From assembly GCF_014356525.2 (NCBI RefSeq), contig NC_052508.1:66532708-66596707 (forward strand): a DNA stretch of 64,000 nucleotides, written 5' to 3'. The DNA is from Nilaparvata lugens (Eukaryota > Arthropoda > Insecta > Hemiptera > Delphacidae). Made by a program: the position numbers and the translations under genes. Positions 45,632-55,426 of this stretch are shown piece after piece. The notes under the pieces were generated by a model. The model was not told where the DNA came from. It made no database searches and was given only the letters and a program-made list of their open reading frames with translations. Position 1 is the first letter of the stretch, and every line of letters begins with the position of its first letter.

Positions 45632-48600
45632 AATTGCCAACAACCAGCTGGACAATTTCTTCAAGTATTCATCAAAGAAGAAATACATTGTAAGATTCAT
45701 TCTATCATTATTATCCTATTTTGATTCCATTTTAACTGTGACTACTCAAACAAGAAGAGATAATGGGCCATATGAATAAAGTTGAGCATTTGCTTATACT
45801 TCTAAAATAATGGAGCATTTGCTTCATTTTCTATGAATAAAGTGCTCTATAATAATATTCAAATAGGGGGCACCGCTTGTGTTTGCGTCGTCTGCTCTGT
45901 TTTCTATTTATGAATAGAGTTTTAGGTTAGTTGAGTTTAGAATTTTGAAATAATAGCGTTAAAAAATGTCATCTCTATATATTCTTCAGCATATTCTTAT
46001 AATATCAATAGCCTTCTTATAATCGTCTACACTCTCATCTTCTTAAATGCCTATTTCCTATTTTGAGATGGCTATCTTTATATCAGGTACGGTATTTATT
46101 CTTTTGTAGGAATAATGGTGACATATATCATGGTTGAATCTAAAAAGAGTTTTATAGTTCTCAATTATTTGTTGTGATCGTATCTGGTATAGTTTCCTCT
46201 CCCTCATACGAATTAGTTGAGCCATTTTACTATGAGCAAAAGGTGATAAGCTGCTCTAGACTAGACTCACCTTTTTTGAAGCATTTGCTCATCAAGAAAA
46301 TAGTTTGAGCATTTGCTCAAAATTAAAAGCCAATACTCAAAATTGTATGAATAAACTAGAGCATTTGCTCAAAATTTGAAGCAAATGCTCAAACTATTTT
46401 TTCGATGAGCAAATGCTTCAAAAAAGGTGAGTCTAGTCTAGAGCAGCTTATCACCTTTTGCTCATAGTAAAATGGCTCAACTAATTCGTATGAGGGAGAG
46501 GAAACTATACCAGATACGATCACAACAAATAGTTGAGAACTATAAAACTCTTTTTAGATTCAACCATGATTATATGTCACCATTATTCCTACAAAAGAAT
46601 AAATACCGTACAAAAGATAGCTACCTGATATAAAGATAGCCACCTCAAAATAGGAAATAGGCATTTAAGAAGATAAGAGTGTAGACCATTATAAGAAGGC
46701 TATTGATATTATAAGAATGTGCTGAAGATTATATAGAGATGACATTTTTTAACTCTATCATTTCAAAATTCTAAACTCAACTAACCTAAAACTCTATTCA
46801 TAAATAGAAAACAGAGCAGACGACGCAAACACAAGTGGTGCCTCCTATTTGCATATTTAGTGCTTCCGTGAGCTATAAAAACAAAGTAAGGCTACAAAAT
46901 CGAATCAGCTGATGAAAAATCTTTAAAATACGTGAGCATTTGCTCCTGAGTTCAGGAGCATAAGATAAAGCTTATTCATATAAAAATGAGCAAATGCTTT
47001 TGCTTCTACCTTTTGCTCATGAGCAAAACCTTATGCTCCATGCTCTTGCTCATGAGTATTTGCTCTGGTTTTATTCATATGGGCCAGTGTTGTGCCTCTC
47101 ATTTATGCCATAATAATGGAGTGACTGTAGTCGAGTGGCCTAGACGCTGGCCTTGTAAACCAGAGGCCCCGGGTTCGAATCTCGGCGTTGCCAGAAATTT
47201 TTTCGGGGGCCACTCCCGTGTTTCGAATTGACACGTTAAGTCGTCGGCCCCGGGCTGCTTAAAAGTCAGAGTTGACATGTTAAGTGGTCGGTCCCGGCTG
47301 TTAAAAGCAGTCGTTGAGTCATGTAAGAGGTGCTGGAATTGATGAGGTGTGAATTGGAAACTCTGACACCAGACCTGAGTCAGCCAGGTCTCTCGGAATT
47401 TATTTTATTTATTTATTAATACATTGATACATACAATATCATTCTCAATTATGAATGAATATCGGGGCACCGAGTTTCGCTCGTTATTTTTATTTATTGA
47501 TAAACAGATGATCGTGTTTATATTTTACAGCTGGCTATACGTCTGCTTATGAATTTCGGGGATGCGATATTTTGATTTTCCACAGAATCACTCGCTCACT
47601 TTTTACTATCCACAGACGACGAAAGTGTCAGCTGTTTCAGCCAAGGATGAATTTTCCTTTTAATGTCGTTCAGCGAGTTTTCCCAAGGAAGAAACCTAGT
47701 GCAATCGAATTTTTATATCATAAACAATGTTCCAAATTACGTGGAAATCGCTAGAGCCGTTTTCGAGATCCGTTGAACATAAATAACCAGATATAAAAAT
47801 ATAAACAGATATACAGAAATTGCTCGCTTAATATAATAGGATTGGGAGTGGAACAACAGGCTTAAAGCCCAAAACTGTTCCTTTCCCAAATTTAGATAGA
47901 AATTGTCAAAAAAAGTTATGTTTACACATCATGATTTTTGTCCAATTTAATATTTTCTTTAATTTTATTTTCAATATCTTAATTTTCCATTGTTATCTAT
48001 CGCATGCTGTTGAATTATTAAGCAATCTGATGATTGGATTCCGCAGTTTCTTTTTTATTTATTATTTCATAGATATCCTTTTCATAGACTATAATCATGG
48101 CCATACTCTAGTTCTTCTATAGTTACACTAAAGATGGCCATAATGTTCCTCCTGAATTTTTGAAAGTGAATCATAAAATAATGGATTATCTAGTAACATA
48201 TGATTGAGGAATCTTATGTCACTATAAAAACACATAGGCCTGGTTGCACAAAAACCTGTTCGATTACAATCATGATTAAATTCCACGAGAACCAATTAGA
48301 GGAGGTTTTTCAGAGGAGGCTTCTCTGATTTGCTCGCGAGGCATTTAATCGGGATTAGAAGTCAACAGACTTTTGTGTTACCGGGTAATAATGTTCTCTA
48401 GAAGTAACAAGTTAGTCACTATTAAGATGTTCTTAAAATTAACTAGTTCGTTATTACGCTAAAGTAGTCGCACCACGAGATGGTATCTTAACTTAGGGAC
48501 CATATGGCTAGTTTCACTACAGTTACTATACAGAGGTCTTTATCTTTATTTTTTAACTGTAGTTGCACTATACTGCTAGACCACGTTTATCTGAGTATTG

Positions 48601-51600
48601 AAGAGTGTAAATTGTATTTTGAAAAGTGAGAGTGACATAACCAACTTTTTGATTTGGACAGTATATAGTATAAATTGGAAATGGGACAGTTTTGGGCATG
48701 AGCCTGTTGTGTCTTTCCTCATGTTAAGTATGTGTACACAATGTGATAAATAAATAAATAATGGAAGTGGAGGAAGATAGGAGAACAACGTTGCCGATAT
48801 AGTCTTGTTAATGCCTTCTATAGACGGTTGCTGATACAGGTTTATTGATGTAATATAAACTGTTCATTCTCGTTTAAAATAATCAATTATATTTTATTAA
48901 GCAAGAAATTATACTTTTCAATAATTTCATAATGAATTTTCATAATTAGGATGAAATATTTTGTTAATTAATTATTAATTCTACATTGTTGAAAGACGAT
49001 CTGGCAACAGAGAAACTGACAATTAAATGAAAACAAATCATGACGGGCTTATTGCATATTGACAGACAAAGTATAGTGAGGTCCACGTTATAATGGCAGT
49101 GGAGAAAGATAGGAGATCAACGTTGCCGATCCTCCGTCTTGTCAATGCCTTCTATAGACGGTAGCTGATACAGGTTTATTGATGTAATATTAACTGTTCA
49201 TTCTAGTTGAAAATAATCAATTATATCTGGCAACAGAGCAAAGCGAGAAAGAGATAGCGCTATCCGCTTTGTTGAATGATAGACAAGGATAGCAATACCA
49301 TTGCTAATCAAACACTGCCATTATAACGTGGAACTCACTTTAGTGAATATACAGTCGTCACCTGTTTCGTTAAAATTCATAGGTGAATATGTAATAAATT
49401 TTGACTTTCGAGAGAAGGACCCCTGGTCCCTGTTGCATGATTGAATACAAGCTATCAGTTTGATCGTTTAATTATTATAAATTAATTTTGACACTTGGAA
49501 AAGGCTTGAGTGCTAAAACTAGTAGTGCTTATGTAAAATAGTTTAAAAAGAGTACTATAGTGAGGTCCACGTTATAATGGCAGTATATGAAGATAGAAGA
49601 ATAGCGATGCCGATTCTCTGTATTAATTAATTATATTTCTACACTGTCAAATACATAATTGACATCGTTTTGGACCTAGAAAAGGATAGTACCACCGGCT
49701 TTGTCGAATGATAAACAAGGATAGCAAAACCAAAGTTGATCAGATACTGTCATTATAACGTGGACCTCACTATAGTTCAGTTATTTCCATAATAATTAAA
49801 CAATTCAATTAGCCCTATTAAAATACTTTATTAGTTTGATACTTTCCTATTCTAATAACCACCTGACTACTGATATTAGTATAGTGAGGTCCACGTTATA
49901 ATGGCAGTGTTTGATTAGCAATGGTATTGCTATCCTTGTCTATCATTCAACAAAGCGGATAGCGCTATCTCTTTCTCGCTTTGCTCTGTTGCCAGATCGT
50001 CTTTCAACAATGAAGAATAATTATTTAACAAAATATTTCATCTTTGTTATGAAAATTCATTATGAAATTATTGAAAAATATAATTTTTTGCTTAGTAAAA
50101 TATAATTGATTATTTCAAACTAGAATGAACAGTATTACATCAATAAACCTGTATCAGCTACCGTCGACAAAGGATCGGCAACATTGATCTCATATCTTTC
50201 TCCACTGTCATTTCGAGCTCAAAATTTAAGTGATTTTATTCTATATTTTGTGAATATTTGAAGTTTTATTATCAATCTATCTAAATTTGAAATTCTTTGT
50301 TTTATTCTGATTCATAGTTTCAGATTGAAGATTTGGTGTTGAAATTGAAGTGAACATAACCTATATAATATTTGGACGATTTGTGACAAAATCAGGAAAT
50401 TGAAGAAGTTTTGGGCAATGGCCTGTTTTTTCTTTTCCGACTATTGTATTGTTCACTCTATCTAATAAATAAATAAATAAATAAATATAACGTGGACCTC
50501 ACTATAGTTTGTATGTCAACATGCAATAAGCCCGTCATGATTTGTTTTCATTTAATTGTCAGTTTTCCTGTTTAAGTAATTTTGTAGTAAGTTTCTATGT
50601 TTTTTCACCATCCATAATTTTGTTTTTCTGTATGTTTTCAGCGGATCAAGAAGCTGAAGAATGTTCAGAAGAACAGGACCACAGCACTGTGAGTAGCTAT
50701 AAAACTAGCAGGATTCTAAACCTGGAAAAACAAATTCGAGAAAATTCTGGAAAACCCATTTTTAGGTGTCAATTTTGTCACTATACAAGTTTTTATTCAA
50801 GTCATTTGAAATCTCATATGAGATCACATACCGGCGAAAAACCATTCAGCTGTCAGTATTGTGACTTTACGTGCACTCAAGCAAGTAATTTGAAGAGGCA
50901 TCTCAGACGACATACAGGCGAAAAATCGTTTTCCTGTGAACTTTGTGACTACAAATGCGCCGACTCGACCAGTTTGAAAGGGCATGCCAAAAAACATACT
51001 GACAAAAAACCATTTGGATGTGAATTTTGTGACTTTACTTGCTCGGAATCAAGCAATTTGGAATTGCATCTGACAACACAACATAGACCTACCGGCGAAA
51101 ACCATTTCAGTTGTGAATTTTGTAACTTTACATGTGCTAGTTCAAATGATTTGGAAACTCATTTGATCAAACATATAGGCAAAACACCATTGAACTGTGA
51201 ATTTTGTGACTTTACATGTACTAATACAAGAAAATGGAAAAGTCATTTGAGAACACATATGGGCGAAAAACCATTCAGTTGTGAATTTTGTGAATTTACA
51301 TGCTCGCAGTCTAGTAATTTGAAATCTCATATGAGATCACATACTGGCGAAAAACCTTACAGCTGTGAATTGTGTGGCTATACGTGTTCACAATCAGGTC
51401 GTTTGGTATTTCATATGAGAACACATACTGGTGCAAAACCTTACTGCTGTGAATTGTGTGGTTATACATGCTCGCAATCAAGTCGTTTGAAAGCTCATAT
51501 GAAAGTTCATACTGGCGAAAAACCTTTCAGCTGTGAATTTTGTGAATATACGTGTTCACATTCAAGTCAGTTAAGAGTGCATGTTAAGAGACATACAGGT

Positions 51601-51819
51601 GAGAAAAACTTCAGCTGTAAAATTTGTGAGTATAAATGCTTTGAAGCAACCGGTTTGAAAGTGCATATGAGAAAACATACGGGTGAAAGACCTTTCAAAT
51701 GTGAATTTTGTGATTTCACTACTATTCGCTCAAATCTTTTGAAAAATCATCGGAAAAAACATACTGGAGATGAATCATCAATGGTCGTCACACTCCAATC
51801 AACTGAAAGTGCATCTTAA
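39953..51819 (+). CDS. C2H2 zinc-finger gene, unit 1 (12 fingers)
   Basis: Model: e1 39953-39973 (MADSNIN), second exon a2 45554-45689 or a1 41739-41865, finger exon 50642-51819. With a2 the frame is 444 codons, with a1 441. e1 ends in phase 0, both second exons end in phase 1, and the finger exon accepts phase 1. An in-frame TGA precedes the e1 ATG. a2 has a run of 13 aspartates and an FIKEE motif; a1 has FVKQE. The finger exon encodes 12 tandem C2H2 fingers with TGEKP-type linkers. Finger 4 has a wide H-x4-H spacing and a longer linker; linkers 3, 5 and 6 are degenerate. Presumably a nuclear DNA-binding regulator. The alternative-exon model is inferred from phases, without transcript support. 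Confidence 0.75.
41739..41865 (+). CDS. Unit 1 exon a1 (alternative second exon)
   Basis: Bounded by TATTTCAG and GTAAGA. Encodes [15 protein letters not shown]...[14 protein letters not shown] and ends in phase 1. VKQE fits the SUMO consensus psi-K-x-E. It is the paralogue of a1 in unit 2 (58971-59106), which shares EDGQQ and EPH. It opens with ATG, but the unit 2 copy does not, so translation probably starts in e1. Confidence 0.65.
41987..42072. mobile_element. MITE, GCACAAAAGCCGG family, short copy
   Basis: CGGTTGCACAAGAGCCGGTT and AATTGTTTTGTGCGACCGGG flank a short centre. Confidence 0.6.
42323..43000. mobile_element. Hairpin-rich non-autonomous element, copy 2
   Basis: Second copy of 3078-3738. 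The GC-rich head keeps an extra hairpin (GGGGGCTCCGCCCCCTGG) lost in copy 1. It ends in a GTGAGTGAGTGAG tract and TTATATATATAG, and lies between exons a1 and b1. Confidence 0.6.
43422..43534 (+). CDS. Unit 1 exon b1
   Basis: Acceptor TTTGCAG, phase 1 entry. Reads [20 protein letters not shown] then [16 protein letters not shown] up to a GTAGGT donor (phase 0); read through, it stops 8 codons later. The unit 2 copy (59900-59994) is clearly homologous. The start resembles the first residues of the finger exon ([17 protein letters not shown]), so b1 may be a paralogue of that exon's head. Spliced from b1, the finger exon would be out of frame, so b1 must end the protein or join an unseen exon. 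Confidence 0.6.
43975..44457. mobile_element. MITE, CACGTTATAATG family, with insertion
   Basis: Left end GATACACGTTATAATGACAT and right end CTGCCATTATAACGTGGATT. A TTGACCGAGCGAAG fragment (44142-44200) is inserted inside. Confidence 0.6.
44629..44930 (+). repeat. TTGACCGAGCGAAG family, longest copy
   Basis: Starts TTGACCGAGCGAAGTGAGG and runs through GCGCATTTACGGCGAAGCGC to TTCATCATAAATCAGCTGAC. Resembles 7239-7500 closely. Confidence 0.55.
45095..45500 (-). repeat. LINE 3' UTR with (GATTT)n tail
   Basis: On the minus strand the region ends GTGCAATAAACGATTTGATT, a polyadenylation-like signal followed by a pentamer tail, the usual end of an insect LINE. No RT motif is seen in the rest. Confidence 0.55.
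45554..45689 (+). CDS. Unit 1 exon a2 (alternative second exon)
   Basis: Bounded by TGTTGCAG and GTAAGA. Encodes [13 protein letters not shown], 13 Asp, [19 protein letters not shown], phase 1. IKEE fits psi-K-x-E. The (GAT)13 run is likely length-polymorphic. Homologue at 62901-63018. Confidence 0.68.
45765..47085. mobile_element. 1.3-kb palindromic element, GGGCCATATGAATAAA ends
   Basis: Terminal repeats GGGCCATATGAATAAA (45765) and its inverse TTATTCATATGGGCC (ending 47085). Inside, arms 45862-46322 and about 46373-46855 are near-perfect inverse copies with a loop of about 50 bp. The outer zones are rich in GAGCATTTGCTC and CTCATGAGCAAAA motifs. No transposase. A fragment of the same family is at 62630-62715. 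Confidence 0.8.
47118..47410 (+). mobile_element. tRNA-derived SINE (Thr-like head)
   Basis: The head contains GTCGAGTGGCCTAGACGCTGG (A box region), an anticodon-loop-like TTGTAAA and the B box GGTTCGAATCTC, resembling a tRNA with anticodon TGT. The acceptor stem does not pair, so it is not a functional tRNA. An unrelated body with two GTTAAGTCGTCGG-like repeats follows, then an ATTTATTTATTTATT tail. Confidence 0.75.
47458..47840. repeat. Dispersed repeat, ATATCGGGGCACCGAG family
   Basis: Begins ATATCGGGGCACCGAGTTTC and ends CAGAAATTGCTCGCTTAATA, with GAGCCGTTTTCGAGATCC inside. A LINE/SINE tail fragment follows at 47845-47905. Confidence 0.6.
48240..48386. mobile_element. MITE, GCACAAAAGCCGG family, diverged
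   Basis: GGTTGCACAAAAACCTGTT and AACAGACTTTTGTG ends, with inner arms AATTAGAGGAGG-like and GGCTTCTCTGATT. Confidence 0.6.
48650..48765 (+). repeat. LINE/SINE 3'-end repeat
   Basis: GGGACAGTTTTGGGCATGAG then CCTGTTGTG, ending in GATAAATAAATAAATAATGG and abutting a MITE fragment. Confidence 0.55.
48761..49345. mobile_element. Two MITEs of the CACGTTATAATGG family, one partial
   Basis: A 5'-truncated copy (48761 to about 49020) is followed by a full copy: TATAGTGAGGTCCACG at 49075 to TAACGTGGAACTCAC at about 49340. Both share AACGTTGCCGAT and GCCTTCTATAGACGGT. Confidence 0.65.
49553..49780. mobile_element. MITE, GTCCACGTTATAATGGCAG family
   Basis: TATAGTGAGGTCCACGTTAT at the left, ATAACGTGGACCTCACTATA at the right; most like the 1057-1266 copy. 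Confidence 0.75.
49880..50508. mobile_element. MITE of the same family split by a retroposed insert
   Basis: The left end starts TAGTGAGGTCCACGTTATAA (about 49882) and the right end is ATAACGTGGACCTCACTATA (about 50488-50507). A LINE/SINE-like insert with an (AATA)n tail occupies about 50210-50487. Confidence 0.65.
50642..51819 (+). CDS. Unit 1 zinc-finger exon (12 C2H2 fingers)
   Basis: The acceptor is TGTTTTCAG at 50633-50641. The frame is also open upstream to an ATG at 50542, but that stretch is hydrophobic and reads like intron, so the splice is preferred. The head ([20 protein letters not shown]) is acidic. Fingers run from [20 protein letters not shown] to [20 protein letters not shown], most with C-x2-C...H-x3-H. 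The repetitive F-S-C-E-F-C-x-F-T-C consensus is typical of an insect lineage-specific ZNF expansion. Confidence 0.88.
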
Positions 51820-51831
51820 AAGACATCTATG

Positions 51832-51837
51832 AATAAA
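51832..51837 (+). terminator. Poly(A) signal candidate of zinc-finger unit 1
   Basis: AATAAA 13 bp after the stop; a second, more distant signal may be the one used. Confidence 0.4.
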
Positions 51838-51964
51838 ATGCATTGGAGATGAATCTAGAGTAATTGAAGATGCATCTTAACAGAATAGAAACATTTTCTT
51901 TTAAAATACTTGAGATTATTATTTGTAAATTATCTCAGTGTGATGTTTAATTTGGTTAGTCTTG

Positions 51965-52525
51965 GGCCAGGTTGCACAAAAGCCTGTTAAATTTTAATTA
52001 TGATTAAATTTCACGAAAACCAATCGGAGGAGGCTCTTGAGAAGAAGGCTTCTCTGATTGGTTCTTCTAGTATTTAATCGGGGTATAAAGTTAAGACCCT
52101 CTACAGATGGAAATTACTGAGATATTGCAATTATTCAAATGCTAATGAATTAATAATTATTAAACGAAAATCCAAATGAAATGCTGTAATTCACCCCGAA
52201 GACTTCTGCTAATGCAAATATTGACAATAGGATAAACAGCTAGATGGAATGGTCTGGTCGCTATGGCTTCGTATAAAATGAGCGCTGCTATCCGGAGATT
52301 GTCAGTTTGTTGTGAGGGTAAGCATTCCTGACCGGCAATTAGGAGGTACTGGGTTCGATTCCCGGGCTGACAAATGATTTTTGAATAGTAGCGCTCATCG
52401 AATTTCCATCAAGCTGTTGACCCTGTTGTCAATATTTGCAGTAGCAGAAGTCTTCGGGGTGAATTACAGCATTTAATTTGGATTTTCGTTTAATAATAAT
52501 TATAAATAGACTTTTGTGCAACTGG
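51965..52525. mobile_element. MITE, GCACAAAAGCCTG family, split by another element
   Basis: The left part (GGTTGCACAAAAGCCTGTT) runs to about 52095 and the right end AGACTTTTGTGCAACTGG is at 52508-52525. The tRNA-like composite element sits between them. Confidence 0.65.
52120..52505 (+). mobile_element. Inverted-repeat element carrying a tRNA-like core, copy 2
   Basis: Arms AACGAAAATCCAAATGAAAT, CACCCCGAAGACTTCTGCTA and inverses surround a plus-strand tRNA-like core. The A box GTGAGGGTAAGCATTCC is at about 52312 and the B box GGTTCGATTCC at 52352. Copy 1 is at 26985-27470. Confidence 0.65.
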
Positions 52526-53069
52526 ATAAAAAAGTCTATCTTACAACTATCTCTCAAAATGTTATGATTGCAATCAAGTTATTGTTATATAATATATATA
52601 GTATATTTAAATGTTATAGTGTTTATCGATTGTAAGGATTTGTAAAATGTTATTTTATTCTTTGTTTATAGAAATGATGAATATTCTTTGTTTATAAATT
52701 TACTTGAATGTAAACTTTGTTGGTTTGCCTTTCTAGTGTAAAATGTATTGATAAAATAAAGTGATCAATAACTATTTAAAACGTAAGATAAATTATCAAT
52801 ACCTTAAAAAATATTTTATCAATGTTAGTTTAGTTTATTTGGCTCTACAGTCCTGGGTGGACTTTGGCCTCCTCAACATGGCGCCTCCGTACATCGCGCT
52901 CCTGTGCTCTCCTCCGCCAGTTCGCCACTCTCAGCACACGGAGATCATCCTGGTTTTATTTATTTATTTATGAAAAAACATGGAAGCATACAGGATTTCT
53001 CCCAAAAATTGCTTCCATAACAACACAATTACAATAGTTCCGATCATCATTTCATTCGTCATTCTTAAT

Positions 53070-53305
53070 GGGCTTCTCCCCTCCCCCATTCTTACCACAT
53101 GTCCCAACTATTCAATTCGTCTTTCCTTTATGGAGCGAACAATATTCTCTCTTCCTATTGCTTCGTCAATCACATTATTATACCTAGCTCTCCAGATTCC
53201 TTTATCGCATATTGGTCCACATATTCTTCTGAACATCTTTATTTCAAACGACCTCAACGCTCTCTCATTCTTGTTTAAAATTGTCCATGTTTCAGCTTAA
53301 TGTTC
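53070..53305 (-). pseudogene. LINE RT C-terminal fragment
   Basis: Minus strand reads AETWTILNKNERALRSFEIK, MFRRICGPICDKG, WRARYNNVIDEAIGRENIVR, then KERRIE, a stop where W is expected, LGHVVRMGEG. This is the SETW...ERxILRxICGP...RxxWLGHVxRM region of a common insect non-LTR RT. Confidence 0.75.
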
Positions 53306-53937
53306 ATGTTTCATTTTATCAATCAAAACAAAACTACCCTGTTTAGAAACAGGGTAGATAGGTAAACATTTATGATAGTAGGTAAACATTTATGATAGAT
53401 TTTTAGACTGTGTAGCCCTACTCATCTAAAAAGAATTACGGACAATATTGAAATACCAATTCATTTGACAAGTTTACCAGTTTCAGATTGTGTAAATTGT
53501 TACTTTCTCATGCAAATCAAACCCATGTGACTCAATATTGTTATAGCTGGTGCAGCGTTTTGTCTTTTTGAATCAATAGCGATTTCATTTACAAATAATA
53601 GAATTGCTTGGTTGAGAAAGTCATAATTCCACATTATTTGACAAAGTTTCATTTCCATAATTCTAATGCACAGTCATACTAAAATGAAATAAGCTAAAAA
53701 TGATATTATTAAGGCGAGGTGGAACCTGTTCAGGGACTCACTACAAATAAAAGCCATACGCATATTATTATACGTATTTATTATTGTTATACGTATAACA
53801 TTTTTGCATGTTCCTATTCTTGGATATTGTCTTTTTTAGACAGTGAAAAGAACCGTGTAGGTACTTTGATTTGTCTATATTTTTATCAGCTTTCTTGGGT
53901 CTACTCTCTGTTAACTACCGTATATATTATTATTATA

Positions 53938-54420
53938 CAGGGTGAGTCATATGTATGGGAACTCCTAAATTAGTTGGATACTGTTGCAGATATAATACTG
54001 TAACTTTCAGGATAAGTTATTGGTCAAATACTCTACCTTTTGACGTACAACTGAATTTCAATAAGGGGGTAACTTAGAGGTTTTAACTCGAATATTAAAC
54101 ACCCATTGTGTTGTACATTATTTTAAAGTCCTTTTGAAATGAGAAAAATGGCATCAATAGAAATGTTCTATGATACTTGTATCAAAAATAGCGGTTGATT
54201 GAAGTTTTATTTTTTAAGGAAATGAGAGGTTGTAACTCAAATATTATGAATGTAAACACCCATTATATGATACATCATAATATAAAGGTCTTTTCAAAAA
54301 GAGAAATATGAGATACCAATAACAATGTTCTTTAAATAGGTAATTTTAAAGTAATTTTATTGAAAATGTCGGCTGATTGAAGTTATGGTTTTTAAAGTTA
54401 CAGAAAAAAACAGAATATAG
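53938..54420 (+). repeat. Mariner-like terminus followed by a diverged duplication
   Basis: Begins TACAGGGTGAGTCATATGTA after a TA, as in many insect mariner-type ends. The following sequence is duplicated: AAACACCCATT with AAAGTCCTTTTGAAATGAGA near 54105 and a diverged copy near 54255. No matching opposite TIR is seen. Confidence 0.4.
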
Positions 54421-54429
54421 GCATAAGCC

Positions 54430-55400
54430 TATCTTATCAGCTATGTTGATTAAAAAAAACTATTTTTGTAGGTGTTAATATAGAATTTCTAATCAAAGCT
54501 TTAAATGATATTTTCATATTATTTTAATAATATGATTATTTGGTCTATTTCAGGTGAGTCTTCATTTCGTCTACAATTTTATTATTTTAGTGTTGAAAAA
54601 TGACAGTTTCAACCGTCTATAAAAAACTGCGCAATGCTACTAATAAGCCTACGGTATAGGCTACTAATAAAATTTAATTTACAAGATTATTAAGTAGTGG
54701 TAAAGTAAATACTCTAGGTGTATTTTCAAATAAACTTGCTTACATTAATTTTTATTTGCTAACACAAATCTTATCAGATTTTAGTTTATTATTAATTTGA
54801 TGGTTTCATACATAGCGAGGTAGGCACCTATCTGTGTTGTTGGTTGCTTTTTATAATATTCGAAGCCAAACTAAGTAAATATTAATTCCCAATAACAATA
54901 TTAGATTTCCTCTATCAATGATGCAGCTCAATCATTAACTATTATCAAAAACTTGAAATAAGGACATATTTTATAAATACCATTATTCAAGTTAATGATT
55001 AGCATAGCCTACAGTTTTTGAATTTGCCGGTTAGATCAGCTTCAAGGCTTATCCAAGAGCTTATCAAAAGCCAACTTGATCATAGTGTTTGAAAATGTTA
55101 TCAAAATAATGAAAATTGCTATTCAAAAACCAAAAAAATTTTTTGATAATTGATTTTAAATCTTATAAGTTTATCTGTTATTTTTAATGGTTTTTAGTTA
55201 TATAAAACTTTCTACATCAACATTCCAAGTTCAGGTGCCGAGTAACCCATCTTCCAAGTTCAGAGAAGCATTCCAATTCCAAATATCTTTTAGCTCAAAA
55301 ACAAGATAAAATTTTTATCGTGTATTCTTTTTTGACCTATAACTATTATAAATTTGTGAACGAGTTCTCAGTTCTTTTTTGTTGTCTCAGACCTGCTTTT
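54430..55400. other. Sequence upstream of zinc-finger unit 2
   Basis: AT-rich with no recognised element; it would include the unit 2 promoter. By eye it does not align with the sequence upstream of unit 1. Confidence 0.4.
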
Positions 55401-55426
55401 TCATATTTCGGATCTGCCAAGTAAAA

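Noticed and set aside
47118..47190. Possible functional tRNA-Thr gene
   Set aside because: A and B boxes and a TGT-like anticodon loop are present, but the 5' and 3' acceptor strands do not pair and a SINE body and tail follow.
50542..50641. Upstream ATG extending the zinc-finger ORF
   Set aside because: The added residues are hydrophobic and low in complexity, and a good TTTTCAG acceptor in the right phase lies at 50641. Joining to exon a2 or a1 gives a family-consistent N-terminus.
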